NCBI GenBank assembly: GCA_030015575.1
Contig: CM057340.1
Span: 750,145,632-750,209,631, forward strand
From: Agapanthus africanus
Taxonomy: Eukaryota; Streptophyta; Magnoliopsida; Asparagales; Amaryllidaceae
Direction: 5' to 3'
DNA: 64,000 bases
The position numbers and the translations under genes were made by a program. A model generated the notes under the pieces. The model made no database searches, had not been told where the DNA came from, and saw nothing but the letters and a program-made list of their open reading frames with translations. Shown one piece after another: positions 33,545 to 44,265 of this stretch. Positions within the stretch are counted from its first letter, which is position 1. Every line of letters starts with the position of its first letter.

Positions 33545-34030
33545 AGAAAAAATGTACCTACGGATTAATCCGTAGGCACACATGTTACCCCTACGGATAT
33601 GTCCGTAGGGGCAAAATATCAGCAGTAACTGATATTTCCCCCAGATCACAGTGCCAGGAGATTGGGAAAGCCCCTACGAATATATCCGTAGGGGCAATTG
33701 ACTCTCCCCTACGGCGTTATCCGTAGGGGCAAAATATCAGGAATCCTGAATTTGTGCCCCTACGGAAACGTACCTACGCATATATACGTAGGGGGTAGTA
33801 CATGCCCCTACGGGTATATCCGTAGGGCCAAGTAATTTATTAAAATAAACCGTAAATAATATAAAATCTTATACCCTACGGCTTAATCCTTAGGGGAAAC
33901 TGGACCTACACATATATCCGTAGGGGCAAGAATTTAAACGTAGGGGCAAGTTCAGGGCCTCAACTTGCACCTGCGGCCTTTGCACCTACGGGGTGTTTTT
34001 TCGCCCCTACGTATATATCCGCAGGGGCAA
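33545..34030. repeat. CACTA right subterminal hairpin repeats
   Basis: About nine pairs of CCCCTACGG and CCGTAGGGG separated by 3-8 mostly A/T bases (for example at 33586-33611, 33671-33698, 33706-33731, 33803-33830, 34010-34028), so each unit can fold on itself. This is denser than at the left end. Confidence 0.88.
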
Positions 34031-34048
34031 CCCATATTTGTAGTAGTG
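34014..34048 (-). repeat. CACTA right terminal inverted repeat
   Basis: On the - strand it begins CACTACTACAAATATGGG and runs into TTGCCCCTGCGGAT, matching the left end. The ATG at 34049-34051 is the right copy of the target duplication. Confidence 0.92.
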
Positions 34049-35160
34049 ATGCCTTCTTAGTTCGACGAGGATGCTTTTGAAGCTCCCTATTCATCGACTC
34101 CCGTACCGGACATAGTGATTGACGAATGTGAGCAACTCGAATTCTGCTTGTATATAGTTGTACTTTCCTCTTAACTTATCCATCATTTAATGTATTTGCA
34201 TGTTTTTCCCCACATCAGGTACTCCCGAAGCTATGGGCACGGAAGTTGCGACGGAGAGGGTATCCCCTCCTATTTCTCAAAGCAGATCAAAACAGGTAAA
34301 TATACATTCTTTTATTCCCCTGAAGGGTGTCGTAATAGAAGAGCCAACTTTGGAGGATGAAATTGACCCTTCGGCCGGTTTACAGCATACGAAAAGGAAA
34401 GCCCTAGCAGTTTCTACTTCACTTGATCCTCACCCTCATATCAATCCTGCTTCTCGGATTTCTGAAGTTCCAAAGAAGTCTTTCAGGAAAACTGGTAAGA
34501 AGAATGTCGATAAGCATTCCATCTGTTTATTTCGTCAGGATGCTACTTTAGAGTTTATTAATTTCTCTTTTATGGTTATTAGTTGCGAAGAATCCAAGGA
34601 GGTCCGAGGATGAAGAACCAGCGATGTCAGAAGAATCAATAACAATGGCACCAGAAGAATCGGTTGCGCCAATGAATGTCTTGCCACCAGATGAAGCGCG
34701 ACCGGAAACATTGTTTGCAGGGTCGGAGCCGGTTCAAACATTGACACCAATCCTCCCCGATGCTAATCCCATGGAGGAATCCACCGCTCTGGATGATTAT
34801 TCCTTTGTGGAAATTACTATAGATGACTACGTCGGGAAGACCACTCAAGAGGTTTACATAGAATTGGTCGTTCCGTCTCCGAGGGTGGTTTTGGACCCTC
34901 AGGATGAGTTCCTAGAACAAGGCGAAGTGGGGGACATAGCCCATATGACTGATCAGGTTCCTATTGCCCTAAATCTGGCAGAAGATGTAGCGGTGGCCGA
35001 AGTTTAGGAAGAAGCGGCCGCTAAGCAGATAGGTTTACAGACTGGTTCGACTTCCACTGTTCCTCACTGGGAGGAGTTCCGTGCGGCCCAAGCCGGTGGT
35101 TTAGGAGAAGGATCCTCCGCTGTCCAGGATGTTGGCGACGTTAATTTAGAAGGTATAAAT
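34049..35160 (+). pseudogene. Element D PMD ORF, 3' part, with candidate introns
   Basis: Continues the PMD protein after the CACTA element. Two short introns are likely: 34128-34218 (GTGAGC ... CACATCAG) and 34495-34582 (GTAAGA ... GTTATTAG), with a 276-nt exon between them that is open and in phase. The encoded chain is acidic and low in structure (DDYSFVEITIDDYVGKTTQE, VVPSPRVVLDPQDEFLEQGE) and closes with TAG at about 35006. The region after this (to 35160) reads on in the same style. The equivalent part of element B (41406-42311) is similar in character. Confidence 0.6.
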
Positions 35161-36530
35161 ATCTCTCATCGTAGAGCTCGTAGAGCTCAACATTTACCCA
35201 GGAAATTTGTTGTATATCCTTTCCTTCTGGTGAAAGTAGGGGATCTGGATTTTCGAAAATATCGGAACGCAGATGAATGCATGCTTGCACCTTCTTTTCA
35301 TCATATACATGTCTTTTATTTGGTTCTTGACGCTTCCCTTTTGCGGGGCCTGACCGGTTGAAGTATTTCAATGAGGAATCGGCTCTCGTGGCTGGCAGGT
35401 GATTGTTAGAAGTTTCGTGATATGCGTTCTATATGTTCTACTTACCGCAATCAAGACGGTTTCACATATAGCTAGCCGGTTGAGTATGGGTCGTCCACTG
35501 GGAGATGATTAGTGCTTCGTTCTTATTTTAGACGAGTTAAGTAAAATTGTACAAGTGTGTTTGTGTAACATTTCAGAAAAATAAAATATTATTTTTGGGA
35601 ATTTATATAACTAAAATAATAAATATTATGAATATTTTAATGTTATGATATAATTAAATACCAATAATTTAGGAAATATTGGAAAATTAAATTGAATGAT
35701 GGTTTTGGAGGGATTCATGTGATTTAGGCAAATTATAAATTTTTATAATTAATTATATACAAGTTTATTGCTAAACTCGATTAGATTTCGCTAATCTTGC
35801 ATTAATCCGGTTTTTGTGCATGACATGCACCATATCATATTGCACATTGTTACATTTTTCTACCATGATTTCTTTCTTTTTCATGCATGGCTTTAATTTA
35901 AAGGAAAAGAAAAGATAAGAAAAGAAAAGAAAAGAAAAGGAAAAAGAATAAAGAATGGGGGATTAAACAAAAGAGTATGGGCATGAGAGAGAAAGGAGAG
36001 AGAGGTGAGGGGTCTTTGACCATTACTCCCATTTGTTTCCCTCCATTTCCTTTATCATTCTCTCCCCCTTCATCTCCATGGCTGCTCTCATCTCCCACCT
36101 CCACTAAACCCTCACAAACACCCTCAATGCCACATCAAAACATCATCCCCCTTTCACTAAAAACATGCACAAGCTCATCACAAGCACTTTGGACCAAGAA
36201 AGTTTGGATTTTGAGCACTTGGGGCAACTCAAGAAATTTCTTGAATTGCTAAATGAGATACTTTATTCACCATTAGTATAGTTTTTCATTCACATTAGTG
36301 TCCATGCATGTTTAGAAGTGTTTTAGTTTGGTTTAGTGAACTTAGAAAATTCCAAGTTAGGGTTTTGAGGAATTCTTGATTTGAGATAGTGTAATTGAGA
36401 TTAGTAGAGGTCATACAACCCCTGCAGTGATGGTATATTGGACTAAACCTGAGACAAAAACCTCGAAACATGAACTTAGAAACCCCGATATTGGAAAATT
36501 GTGGAATTTGTGATGAAGTTTAGGGATCTG
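35161..36530. other. Unassigned sequence between elements D and B
   Basis: No credible gene. 35468-35545 resembles 21476-21550. 35540-35800 is A/T-rich. An AAAAG run lies at 35900-35945, followed by a C/T-rich stretch with a 91-codon + frame (35977-36252) of the low-complexity, proline/serine-rich type also seen in LTR leaders; I do not call it a gene. It ends at the LTR start of element B. Confidence 0.45.
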
Positions 36531-37439
36531 TTATGACCCGGAGCACCTGAAAATTTTATAGCGATTACTGGGAGTCGTGCAGGCGACCTAGAAGCTACCT
36601 ATTCTCCGCTGAAAGCCGGGAAAAACAAACGTCTTGCCTGAATTTGGGGGCAGATGCTATTTAGTTTTATCCGCCCACCCTCCGAAAATGCCAAGTTGAT
36701 TTATGACACCGTATATCGGAGGTTTAGACGGATGCGGACGTTGTAGCAGACTTCATCAGATCCCCCCTCGTTTGAGGGTTTTTGATTGTGGGGATGCTCT
36801 TCCCTGCAGGTGCAAGCCCCTGCAGTTAATTACACTACTGCATCGCGGTAACCACTTTCTCCTTCTCCAGATGTTCATTTCGTGTCGTGTGTGTTTGTTT
36901 ATTTTTGGTTGCCCGTGGATTGTATATGGAGACTAATTTATGTTGTCGCCCGTAGGGCGTGGATTAGTCCAAATCCGTATTTTCGTAGATTTGGGTTTTG
37001 GTTTGGGTTTAAGGATCGTTAATCTCATTTGAGACTAATATCAACTTAAACGTTTGTTAAGGATACGTTAGTCTAATTTTAGACTAAGATCAACTTAACA
37101 GGATCATTTAGATCCAACAAAAGAGCATTTAGTCTAATTTGGTTTTAAGAATTAAATTCTCTTTTGTTTTATAGAATGATCTCCCTCCTTCTCTTACCTA
37201 GAGTTTCTTTCTTCTCTGAAGAGATCTTCTTCTTTCTGGAGAATTAAATTCTCTTTATCTTTTGTTTTTAGGGAGAGGTTTTTCTCTTTTTCTCTGTTCT
37301 GTATTTTTTTTTCTTTCTCTTCCTTCTTAGCTCCTATTTATAAAAGAAAGAAAAGAATCAGTTTGTTCAGTCCATCTATCATTGAGAGATTTTGATTGAT
37401 TTTATAACCAACATGATCTTTTAGATCACTCGGTGAATT

Positions 37440-38335
37440 TTATTCACCATTGGATTTTTAATCCAAAAGATATTTTATTTGTTGTTCCTGGCAAATTTTA
37501 GGAAAATATTTCCTTATATAGAATCTTTCTACAAATTGGTGATTTTTAATCACCGTTGGATTTTTAATCCAACGGTGCTCCCTTTTACAGAGTGCAATCT
37601 TTTTTGTTTGGAAAGATCTAGGGAATTTTTTTTCCAATTAGGCTTTTTGATTCCTTTTAATTAGAATTTAATTCTATTAGTTCAGAGGGTTTAAGAGTCT
37701 ATCACGTATTGGTACGTGATCTTACCAATTAAGCATTTAATTAGAATTTAATTCTATTGGTTTAGACTTCAGAAGGATCAGAAACCCATCACGTATTGGC
37801 ACGTGACCCCACTGATTAAGCATTTAGTTAGAATTTAATTCTATTAGTTCAGAGGGCTCAGAAACCCATCACGTGTTGGCACGTGACCCCACTGATTAAG
37901 CATTTCCAATTGTTTATTTCATTCAGCGCCTATAGGCTTTGCCTGTAAAATGTCACGTGCCTGCACGTGAGACCCGGTCACGTGTGGGCACGTGATGCCC
38001 CCTTTGGGGGTTTTCCTTACTGCTTTATTTGTATTTTATCCAGTTCCCATGAGAGAACAAATGCTTTTAATTCCTTTTAATTAGAATTTAATTCTATTAA
38101 TTCAGTGGGTTCAAGAGCCCATCACGTGTGGGCACGTGACTTTATCAATTAGGCATTCAGGCGTAGATTGAATCTGCCCATAAAAAGTCACGTGTTTGCA
38201 CGTGAGGCCCGGTCATGTGTGAGCACGTGATGCCCCATTTGGGGGTTTTCCTTGCTGCTTTATTTATATTTTATTCAGTTCCCATGAGAGAACAAATGCC
38301 CCCACAGCATTGTTCTCACGTGTTTGCATGTGAGT
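37440..38335. repeat. Stem-loop array with paired CACGTG boxes
   Basis: Consecutive short palindromes with 2-5-base loops. Examples are GGTGATTTTTAATCACC, TTGGATTTTTAATCCAA and GAATTTAATTC. From about 37697 there are nine units of the type TCACGTGTGGGCACGTGA (near 37697, 37786, 37869, 37950, 37978, 38121, 38187, 38213, 38317), some with CACGTA or CATGTG variants. Each such unit pairs two G-boxes, targets of bZIP/bHLH factors, within one hairpin. Confidence 0.8.
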
Positions 38336-38407
38336 GCAACGCTGTCATCTTTGTAGCCGTTGGATTTGCCTAGGGAACGGGGCAGATGAACTATTCCCTA
38401 TCACGTC

Positions 38408-38416
38408 CTATAAATG
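38408..38416 (+). promoter_or_regulatory. Element B TATA box
   Basis: CTATAAATG follows the G-box array and precedes a pyrimidine-rich CATTCCTTCATCTTCTTC stretch that fits a transcription start, then a leader with a 5' splice site at 38568. The antisense ORF unit has CTATAAATAGGG at the same relative place (52372-52361, - strand). Confidence 0.65.
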
Positions 38417-38567
38417 CAGCGGTCTTATCAATAATGCCTCCATTCCTTCATCTTCTTCTTTCTTCATTTTCTTTGAGAATTTAATTCTCTTCCTCAGAGC
38501 TCAGTTCTCTGTTCAACAAAAAAAATCCAGAGTTTAACTCTGTCAACAAATAAGAATCCTTTTTCAG

Positions 38568-39204
38568 GTAAGGATCTTGAACGGCAGAGGAACTTTTTAT
38601 AAAATTCTCTTTGGATTTTAAATCCACACCTAGGGTTTTTCCTTTTAATAAAAACTCATCTTTCCAAGTTCTAAGAATGCACGATCTTTAGGTAGTAAGC
38701 CCCCAATGTTAGACGTTTTTTTTGCTCTTAGGGGATTGATGATGGTACTTGTTTTCCTATGGAATTTAATTCCATTCCAAAGAGCTCAGCTCTGAAAATT
38801 TTCTTGGAATTTAATTCCTCTGTTCAAAAGGAATTTAATTCCCTGAGAGAACTTAGTTCTAACAAGAAGACCTCTTGGGATTTTTATCCTCAGTTGTTCT
38901 TGAAAAAAAAATTTAGGAGAGATTCTGTTTGATTTGCACAGAGTTCATGATGGGCTTTTCCTTGTAGGAATGTGCAGAGATGTTTGAACTCCACTATTCA
39001 TTTATTGAGAATCTTCCTTTTTTCTCATAATGACTACCCTACCTCATCATTAGTGAGCCGCCATATTGATTTTGTGGGGCCCATGTGTTTTGCAACCAAT
39101 GGTCCCATGAAATAAGCTGCTTGTCGTTTTCTTTCATTGTCTTTATACACACACACACACACACGTGTGAGTTTCATTAACAGTTTTCCCTTCCCTTATT
39201 TCAG
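38568..39204 (+). other. Candidate leader intron of element B
   Basis: 5' splice site TTTTTCAG then GTAAGGATC at 38568, 3' splice site TTCCCTTATTTCAG at 39204. Splicing would place exon sequence GAACA directly before the ORF1 ATG at 39210. The intron would be 637 nt and contain a CA microsatellite (39148-39165). Confidence 0.6.
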
Positions 39205-39209
39205 GAACA

Positions 39210-41400
39210 ATGGCTTCTCTTCCATACTTTCCTTTTACCCGTTCGGAGGCTACTTTTCCTCAATCACCGTCTGACGAAGAAGTGATGGCAATGATTAGGG
39301 CTCATGACCCGGATTGCACCAACCTGCTTTTGTGGGGAACCTGGTACGGGCATATCATTCGGGGCCGCCGCAGCTTTCTTTCCGAGGTGCCAACAGAGCC
39401 TCTCCACCCAATCTTGCCGATGGAGCGTCCACAGACTGCCTTTGCCGTGGAGGTGCTGGATTGGACTCCCACGGGCCGGTTTGAGCCGTCGACATCTGGG
39501 ATACCAAACCACCCCTTGCTAGCCATAGACATCTTGGGGCATCGTATTTGCCAAGGTGAAGCCCAGCCCTAAGGACAAGTCTATAAGATAGGGCTTACCT
39601 CTTGCCATCCAACGGGCTATTCTCTGGGCTCGTTATATCTTGTCTGCCCATCGTGCGTGACTGCAGATGGTCGGGCATTATTAGGCGGTGTACGTGTCTC
39701 TCTTTCATTATCAATCTCCCCATGTCTGGTGGGTTAAAGCTTTCCTAAATCAATAGAATCTTCCCACCAACACTTTCTTGTTAGGGGATCACGAAATTTC
39801 GATTTGGAAGAGTTTCGCGATATCTCCGGATTGCCGATCAGGGGAGCGCCCTATGAAGAATTGCTGCCTCCTGACGAGTATGCATTCGCAACTGTGCCTG
39901 CTACGCTTGACGGCTTGTCGACCGAAAATGTCGTCCGTCACAAGTATCCAAGTCTAATCAAGACTCTGGGTATTTTCGAGAAGCTGTTCGCAGAGTCAAA
40001 GGAACAGGGCGTCACTTTTAAGAGTTTTATCGCCTGCTTCCTTCGTGGAGACGTCCTATCAAAGGAGGCTCCGAAATTCGCGAATATTAACGACCCCTTC
40101 GGGTTTGGGCTAAATAAGCTACCGGCCAGAGAAGAAGATTTGCCATAGTTTTACATCCCAATCTTGTCGGCCGTACCTTTTGAGTCGATTGCGGCTCCCG
40201 GTATAGATGAAGAAAATTTCTTCGTCGGTTTTATCAGCCTTTGGCTCAGTTGATTTGTCATTCCAACGCATCGTCGCTTTATGAGAGCCTCGGTCATTTA
40301 TCCTGCTCATCGCATTGCCGAAGGGACATGACTAGCCATGGCCATTGCAGGGTTATCGCACTTGTACCATGGGCTGAGTACTGCAGCCAATACCTCGACC
40401 CCAGGTGTAGATGTGGTGAGTTTCTCTCTTCATTATTTTACGTCGTGGATTGAGATGCACGTGTTAGGGGCATTCGCTGCACACCAAAGACCGGGTTTTT
40501 ATGATACTTATACCTTCCCGCGGCTCATGAGGTTGGTGGACGCTTCTGCTCCTGATTCAACTCAGTTAGGGGCTCTTCGTGTGCTGCTTAATCTTTATGC
40601 CAACGAAGGTGGGATGGTATTCAATGATCGAGTCCTCTCTGCTCTTTCGGGACCTATTCAGCAGCTGTTTGATTTATCGAAAGAGGGAGCACCATCCTTG
40701 AAGCCTAGGGATGCCATGCACTTGTATTCGATCAGAACGGGTTATTTGGTGTTCTGTCGAAACGATGCGGTTCTTTTTATGCGGTATAATCCACACCGCT
40801 TTGCCCGGGAATTGGGTTATAACCAGGGTGTTCCCTTCGAGGCATTCATAGTGGAGCCCAGCTCGTCTTAGGAAGTTGTTCGAGACGCCACTCATCACTT
40901 CATGCGGCTGAACACCGGCTCTCGCTTCATGATCCCTGAGGCCGACTACATTCCAAGGTGTGGGGGCTTTTACGGATTGGTACCGCCACTGAGTTGGTCT
41001 CATCATTGCTGAGGAGAAGAGGATACTTTTTGGATATAGAGCTCCAGTCTCGATCCAGGCTATGGGAGTCCCGCCGCGACCGCGGATAATGGTTCGCCCT
41101 CCCTTGAGGGGTACTGGTGCCTTACTTATTCCTGAGACGGTGGATGCAGGCCTGACTCCACCTACAGTTGGTATGCCGATGCGCACTAGAGCTCAGGCAA
41201 GGGCTTCTGATGAGGTGTCGGTAGCAGTTCCATCAGTTGCGGCGCCATCGATGGCAGTTTCATCATCAGTAGCACCGCCAAAAGAGGATACTAGGTTAGG
41301 CAACGTCGCACCAAAGCGCCGAAGGGAAGGAAGCGATCATCTTCCAGCTCTAGTTCCGGGTCAAAGCGGAGGAAAAAGACAGTCACCGGTCTGCTTGACT
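39210..41400 (+). pseudogene. Element B ORF1: plant mobile domain protein (decayed)
   Basis: Starts MASLPYFPFTRSEATF five bases after a 3' splice site. The PMD signature is in the frame of 39804: LEEFRDISGLPIRGAPYEEL, the counterpart of GEIGITLLHIKDCFGLPL in element D. The second half has LHYFTSWIEMHVLGAF and LGALRVLLNLYANEGGMVFN, matching element D position by position in style. Damage includes a stop at 39570-39572, a frameshift near 39800, TAG 40146-40148, TGA near 40251 and 40329, and TAG 40869-40871; the last four are in one frame. A basic, Ala/Ser/Val-rich tail follows (41062-41400). PMD proteins are known in host silencing and in some transposons; their role in the latter is unknown. 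Confidence 0.75.
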
Positions 41401-41405
41401 TTTTA

Positions 41406-42311
41406 ATGGAATCCGAGCCTATCGTTCAAGACGAACCAATATCTATGCAAGAGCCGGATGATGGTCTTCTTTTTCCAGGTTCATCTGCCGAGGAAGCCGC
41501 ACAATTGGCTGAGGCTATAAGGCGTTTCCAGGATGAGACCGAGAACGTGCGCATCTCGAAGAGTTCCTATCCTGCCATAATATTCTACAAAGATCCTCCA
41601 TCTATACGGCGATTATTTATAGGTCCTCTGGAGCAGGGGGCGAGATAGCCCTCAAAAAGCCTATCTCAGCCGCTTCTGAAGATGAGTTATCGTTGTGAAC
41701 CGGTGGCCATGAATCTACCCTAGAACCCCGGCGAGCATACCTTCTTAGGAAGGGACGTCGGCTTGAAAAAGCTATACTCGAGGCATCTTGGCGTATCGGT
41801 ATGCACGTTTTCCGTATTTTTCCTTTGGCAAGTAATTTGTTTTGCATTCTATGTCTTCTTATCTTCGTAAAACTTTGCAGGGACTTCGCCCATGGCAGAG
41901 AATCTGAGCTCGAGTAGCATCTTGACCGTGGACTCTGTAAATATCGCCGATGAGACACCAATAGGTGTGGAGGGGGTCGCTACAGTTGCTATTCCTGCCG
42001 CAGAGCTTCCATTGGCGGCTTCTATTCTCCTTGTGCCCGTTCACCCTGAAGAGGTGTCCCTTCCGGCCGTGGATTTAATGGACCTTTCTGGTGATGGCCT
42101 GAAGATGGTGGAACAGGTAACTAAGATTGCCGTCTCTGAAGTGGTGGTCGCTTCCCCTCGACTGATAGCCATCACACCAGCAAATGTCTCCGATGATGTG
42201 CTTGAGGGTATAGAGGAGGCTACCGAAGCTGTTATCCCTCCTGTTCTGATGAAGAAATGGACCTTGACCCCTTCTTTAAGGAATCCACCTCTGGAAGAGA
42301 AGAAGAGATGA
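41406..42311 (+). pseudogene. Element B ORF1 C-terminal acidic region with intron
   Basis: 41406-41648 encodes an acidic stretch (DEPISMQEPDDGLLF, EEAAQLAEAIRRFQDE). A candidate intron 41799-41880 (GTATGC ... AACTTTGCAG, 82 nt) precedes a second stretch 41892-42311 (PLAASILLVPVHPEEVSLPA and so on) that ends at a TGA inside the start of the protease frame. Element D has short introns in the equivalent region. No known domain. Confidence 0.5.
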
Positions 42312-43570
42312 AGAACTGGAAGAACATTCAGCTGCGTAATCGTACGTTGCCTAAAAAGAATCTCGGACCTTCAAACAAAGGTTCGTACAGAAACGACAAG
42401 GGGAAGGAGAAAATCCATGAGGAGATTGCCCTCGATGATGGGTTCGTCAAAGAGCTAGCAGCCAAGGACCCGCCTAAGAAAAGCAAGGTGGATTACAATA
42501 TCTTAGCGCATTTGAGGAAGATACCCTCACAACTAAGCATACTGGATGCCCTCTTTCTGTCTAAAGAAGCACGGGATTCCTTGGTCAAGGCGTTACAAGA
42601 GCCCGATCAGTTCCAGGCCTTCATCGCAGAGAAGAAAATGCAGGATGAGCTGGCGGAAGTCCACACGACTAACATTACATTTAACGACGAAGATCTTCTC
42701 CTTGGTACGTACGGCCACAACCGTCCTTTATATGTCACTGGATACTGCCATGACATCAAAATAGGGAAAATACTTGTTGACAACGGGTCCTCTGTCAACC
42801 TTCTCAACGTGCGGGTGCTAAAAGAAATCTGCATGAGCATTCAGCATTTAGCCCGAGATAAAATCACTATCTCTGGATTTGATTCGCAGTCGTCGCATAC
42901 GCTCGGGTCCGTGATACTGACATTGCGCTTTGGGCTTCTCGTCACAGATATCAAATTTCATGTCATCGGCGCTAGGACTCGCTACAACGCTCTACTTGGT
43001 CGGCCATGGTTACACGAATATAAAGTCATCCCTTCTACACAACACCAGTGTATGAAGTATTTCAAAGATGGCCTCGAGTACACCGTTACGAGAGAGCTAA
43101 ACCCATTCTCTGTGAACGAAGTCCGAAAATATGAAGACGCCAAGTACTTCCTACCAGACTTCGAAGACATGGAGAAGTGTCATAAGTCGGAGCTTAAACA
43201 GAAGGCCGTCACTCCCATTCCTACCTTTGGAAGCGATACCGAAGAGGATGAAGAAATAGTTTACTCGGGACAGCTTCAGAAGCAGAATGATAAACCTGGA
43301 CCATCCGCTCCGATTTTGGTCTTTGGCAGCGACTCCGAAGATGAAACCAACGCCGTATTCTCCGTCCGCCCGTCGATGCAAACCTTCGTTAGAGTAGACC
43401 GGAGTTTGCAAATCACCATGGTTCCGTGGCGGCACTACAGAGAGCTTGATGAGCTAGAGACATATAGTATGCAAGAGTTGCAGACGTTCTACGTCCCTCC
43501 CAGACGAAGAGGTGAAAAGGCGATCCTTTTCTATCGATCCACGGAGACTAAAGTCGAAAGAGAAGTCTGA
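42257..43570 (+). CDS. Element B protease-containing ORF
   Basis: An open 437-codon frame. Residues ~80-115 hold the usual pre-protease helix region (DYNILAHLRKIPSQLSILDA). The aspartic protease follows: PLYVTGYCHDIKIGKILV, the active-site DNGSSVNLL near residue 175 (N replaces the usual T; common in this plant group), and ARTRYNALLGRPWLHE. The tail is acidic (FGSDTEEDEEIVYSG, FGSDSEDETN) and ends in PPRRRGEKAILFY. The frame starts inside the end of the ORF1 region. It is the only long pol-side frame of element B without a stop. It would process the polyprotein. Confidence 0.82.
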   Translation: MDLDPFFKESTSGREEEMKNWKNIQLRNRTLPKKNLGPSNKGSYRNDKGKEKIHEEIALDDGFVKELAAKDPPKKSKVDYNILAHLRKIPSQLSILDALFLSKEARDSLVKALQEPDQFQAFIAEKKMQDELAEVHTTNITFNDEDLLLGTYGHNRPLYVTGYCHDIKIGKILVDNGSSVNLLNVRVLKEICMSIQHLARDKITISGFDSQSSHTLGSVILTLRFGLLVTDIKFHVIGARTRYNALLGRPWLHEYKVIPSTQHQCMKYFKDGLEYTVTRELNPFSVNEVRKYEDAKYFLPDFEDMEKCHKSELKQKAVTPIPTFGSDTEEDEEIVYSGQLQKQNDKPGPSAPILVFGSDSEDETNAVFSVRPSMQTFVRVDRSLQITMVPWRHYRELDELETYSMQELQTFYVPPRRRGEKAILFYRSTETKVEREV

Positions 43571-44265
43571 CATGGTGCCGATCCTGCACTTGACAGGCTC
43601 CAACCCATTTGTCTGCCAAGATATTACACCGAGGGATTGAAAAGGTTATTAAGATGCCAAGGCGTACCATTCAAACAAACTCCTTGACAAGCTCAGTTCT
43701 ACAACAGGATTTGGAACGTCTCTGGAACATAGCGAAAATTGCCCAACGGAAAAATGGAAACGATCAGGTTTGGATATGTCCAGTCCAAGAAACGGGAGCA
43801 GTTCCATGGCTGCCTTGTCATAAAAGACCTTGATAAAGAAGAGGATGCTCTTTTAAAAGACGCTGACGCTAAGCCAGAACGAGGTACTGCCATAAAAGTG
43901 CTGAGTCCGTCATTTAAAGAACAGATGAACAAGCTAATAAGAGAAGCAAGTCAAAAGGTTCGGAACGACTACAGCCGCGAAATGGCCATTTACGAGAAAG
44001 CCAAGACGTAACGCTTCCTTCAGCAGGCTATGGAGGACGACGATGCTCTTCACTGTCAACTCGCCATGCATTCCCAAGATAAGAAAAAGACCCGACGTAG
44101 AGGAAAAAACAAGTTAAAGAACGGAAAAAAACGTTCGGCAATGGCAAAACGGATCCAAAAGGCCACACGATCGAGAAAAGGTCAGCCGGAATCAGTCTCT
44201 TATGAGAAAAGATGGGTTGAGCATATTCTTTCCCTCAAGACAAGACAAGGAGAATTTTGACCTTG
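43571..44265 (+). pseudogene. Element B basic linker between protease and RT
   Basis: Several overlapping frames (43739-44011, 44030-44260) encode charged, lysine/arginine-rich sequence (RRRGKNKLKNGKKRS) without a domain. Frameshifts are likely. It may be an RNA-binding stretch of the polyprotein. Confidence 0.45.

Larger units (their letters stand above)
25453..34048 (+). mobile_element. CACTA (En/Spm) DNA transposon, non-autonomous
   Basis: 8596 bp with terminal inverted repeats that begin CACTACTACAA(A)TATGG and go on for ~32 bp with few mismatches, a 3-bp ATG target duplication, and subterminal CCCCTACGG/CCGTAGGGG motifs at both ends. The + strand holds an untranslated first exon, G-rich introns, gene-like pieces of unknown origin, a giant inverted repeat (29034-31571) and the last exons of a TnpA-like protein (32050-33296). 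I see no Tnp2/TnpD transposase, so mobility would need help in trans. Confidence 0.92.
36531..38930 (+). repeat. Element B 5' LTR (right end uncertain)
   Basis: Begins TGTTATGACCCGG; the start matches the end of E1 (TGTGACACCCGG on the - strand), and similarity with E1 holds for about 600 bp. The rest is A/T-rich with an extreme density of short stem-loops, G-box pairs (37690-38335) and a TATA box at 38408. I could not find a clear CA end with a primer site, so 38930 is a guess that lies inside the predicted leader intron. Confidence 0.65.

Noticed and set aside
35977-36252. 91-codon ORF with a Ser/Pro-rich start
   Set aside because: C/T-rich stretch resembling LTR leaders; no domain, no homologous frame in the window.
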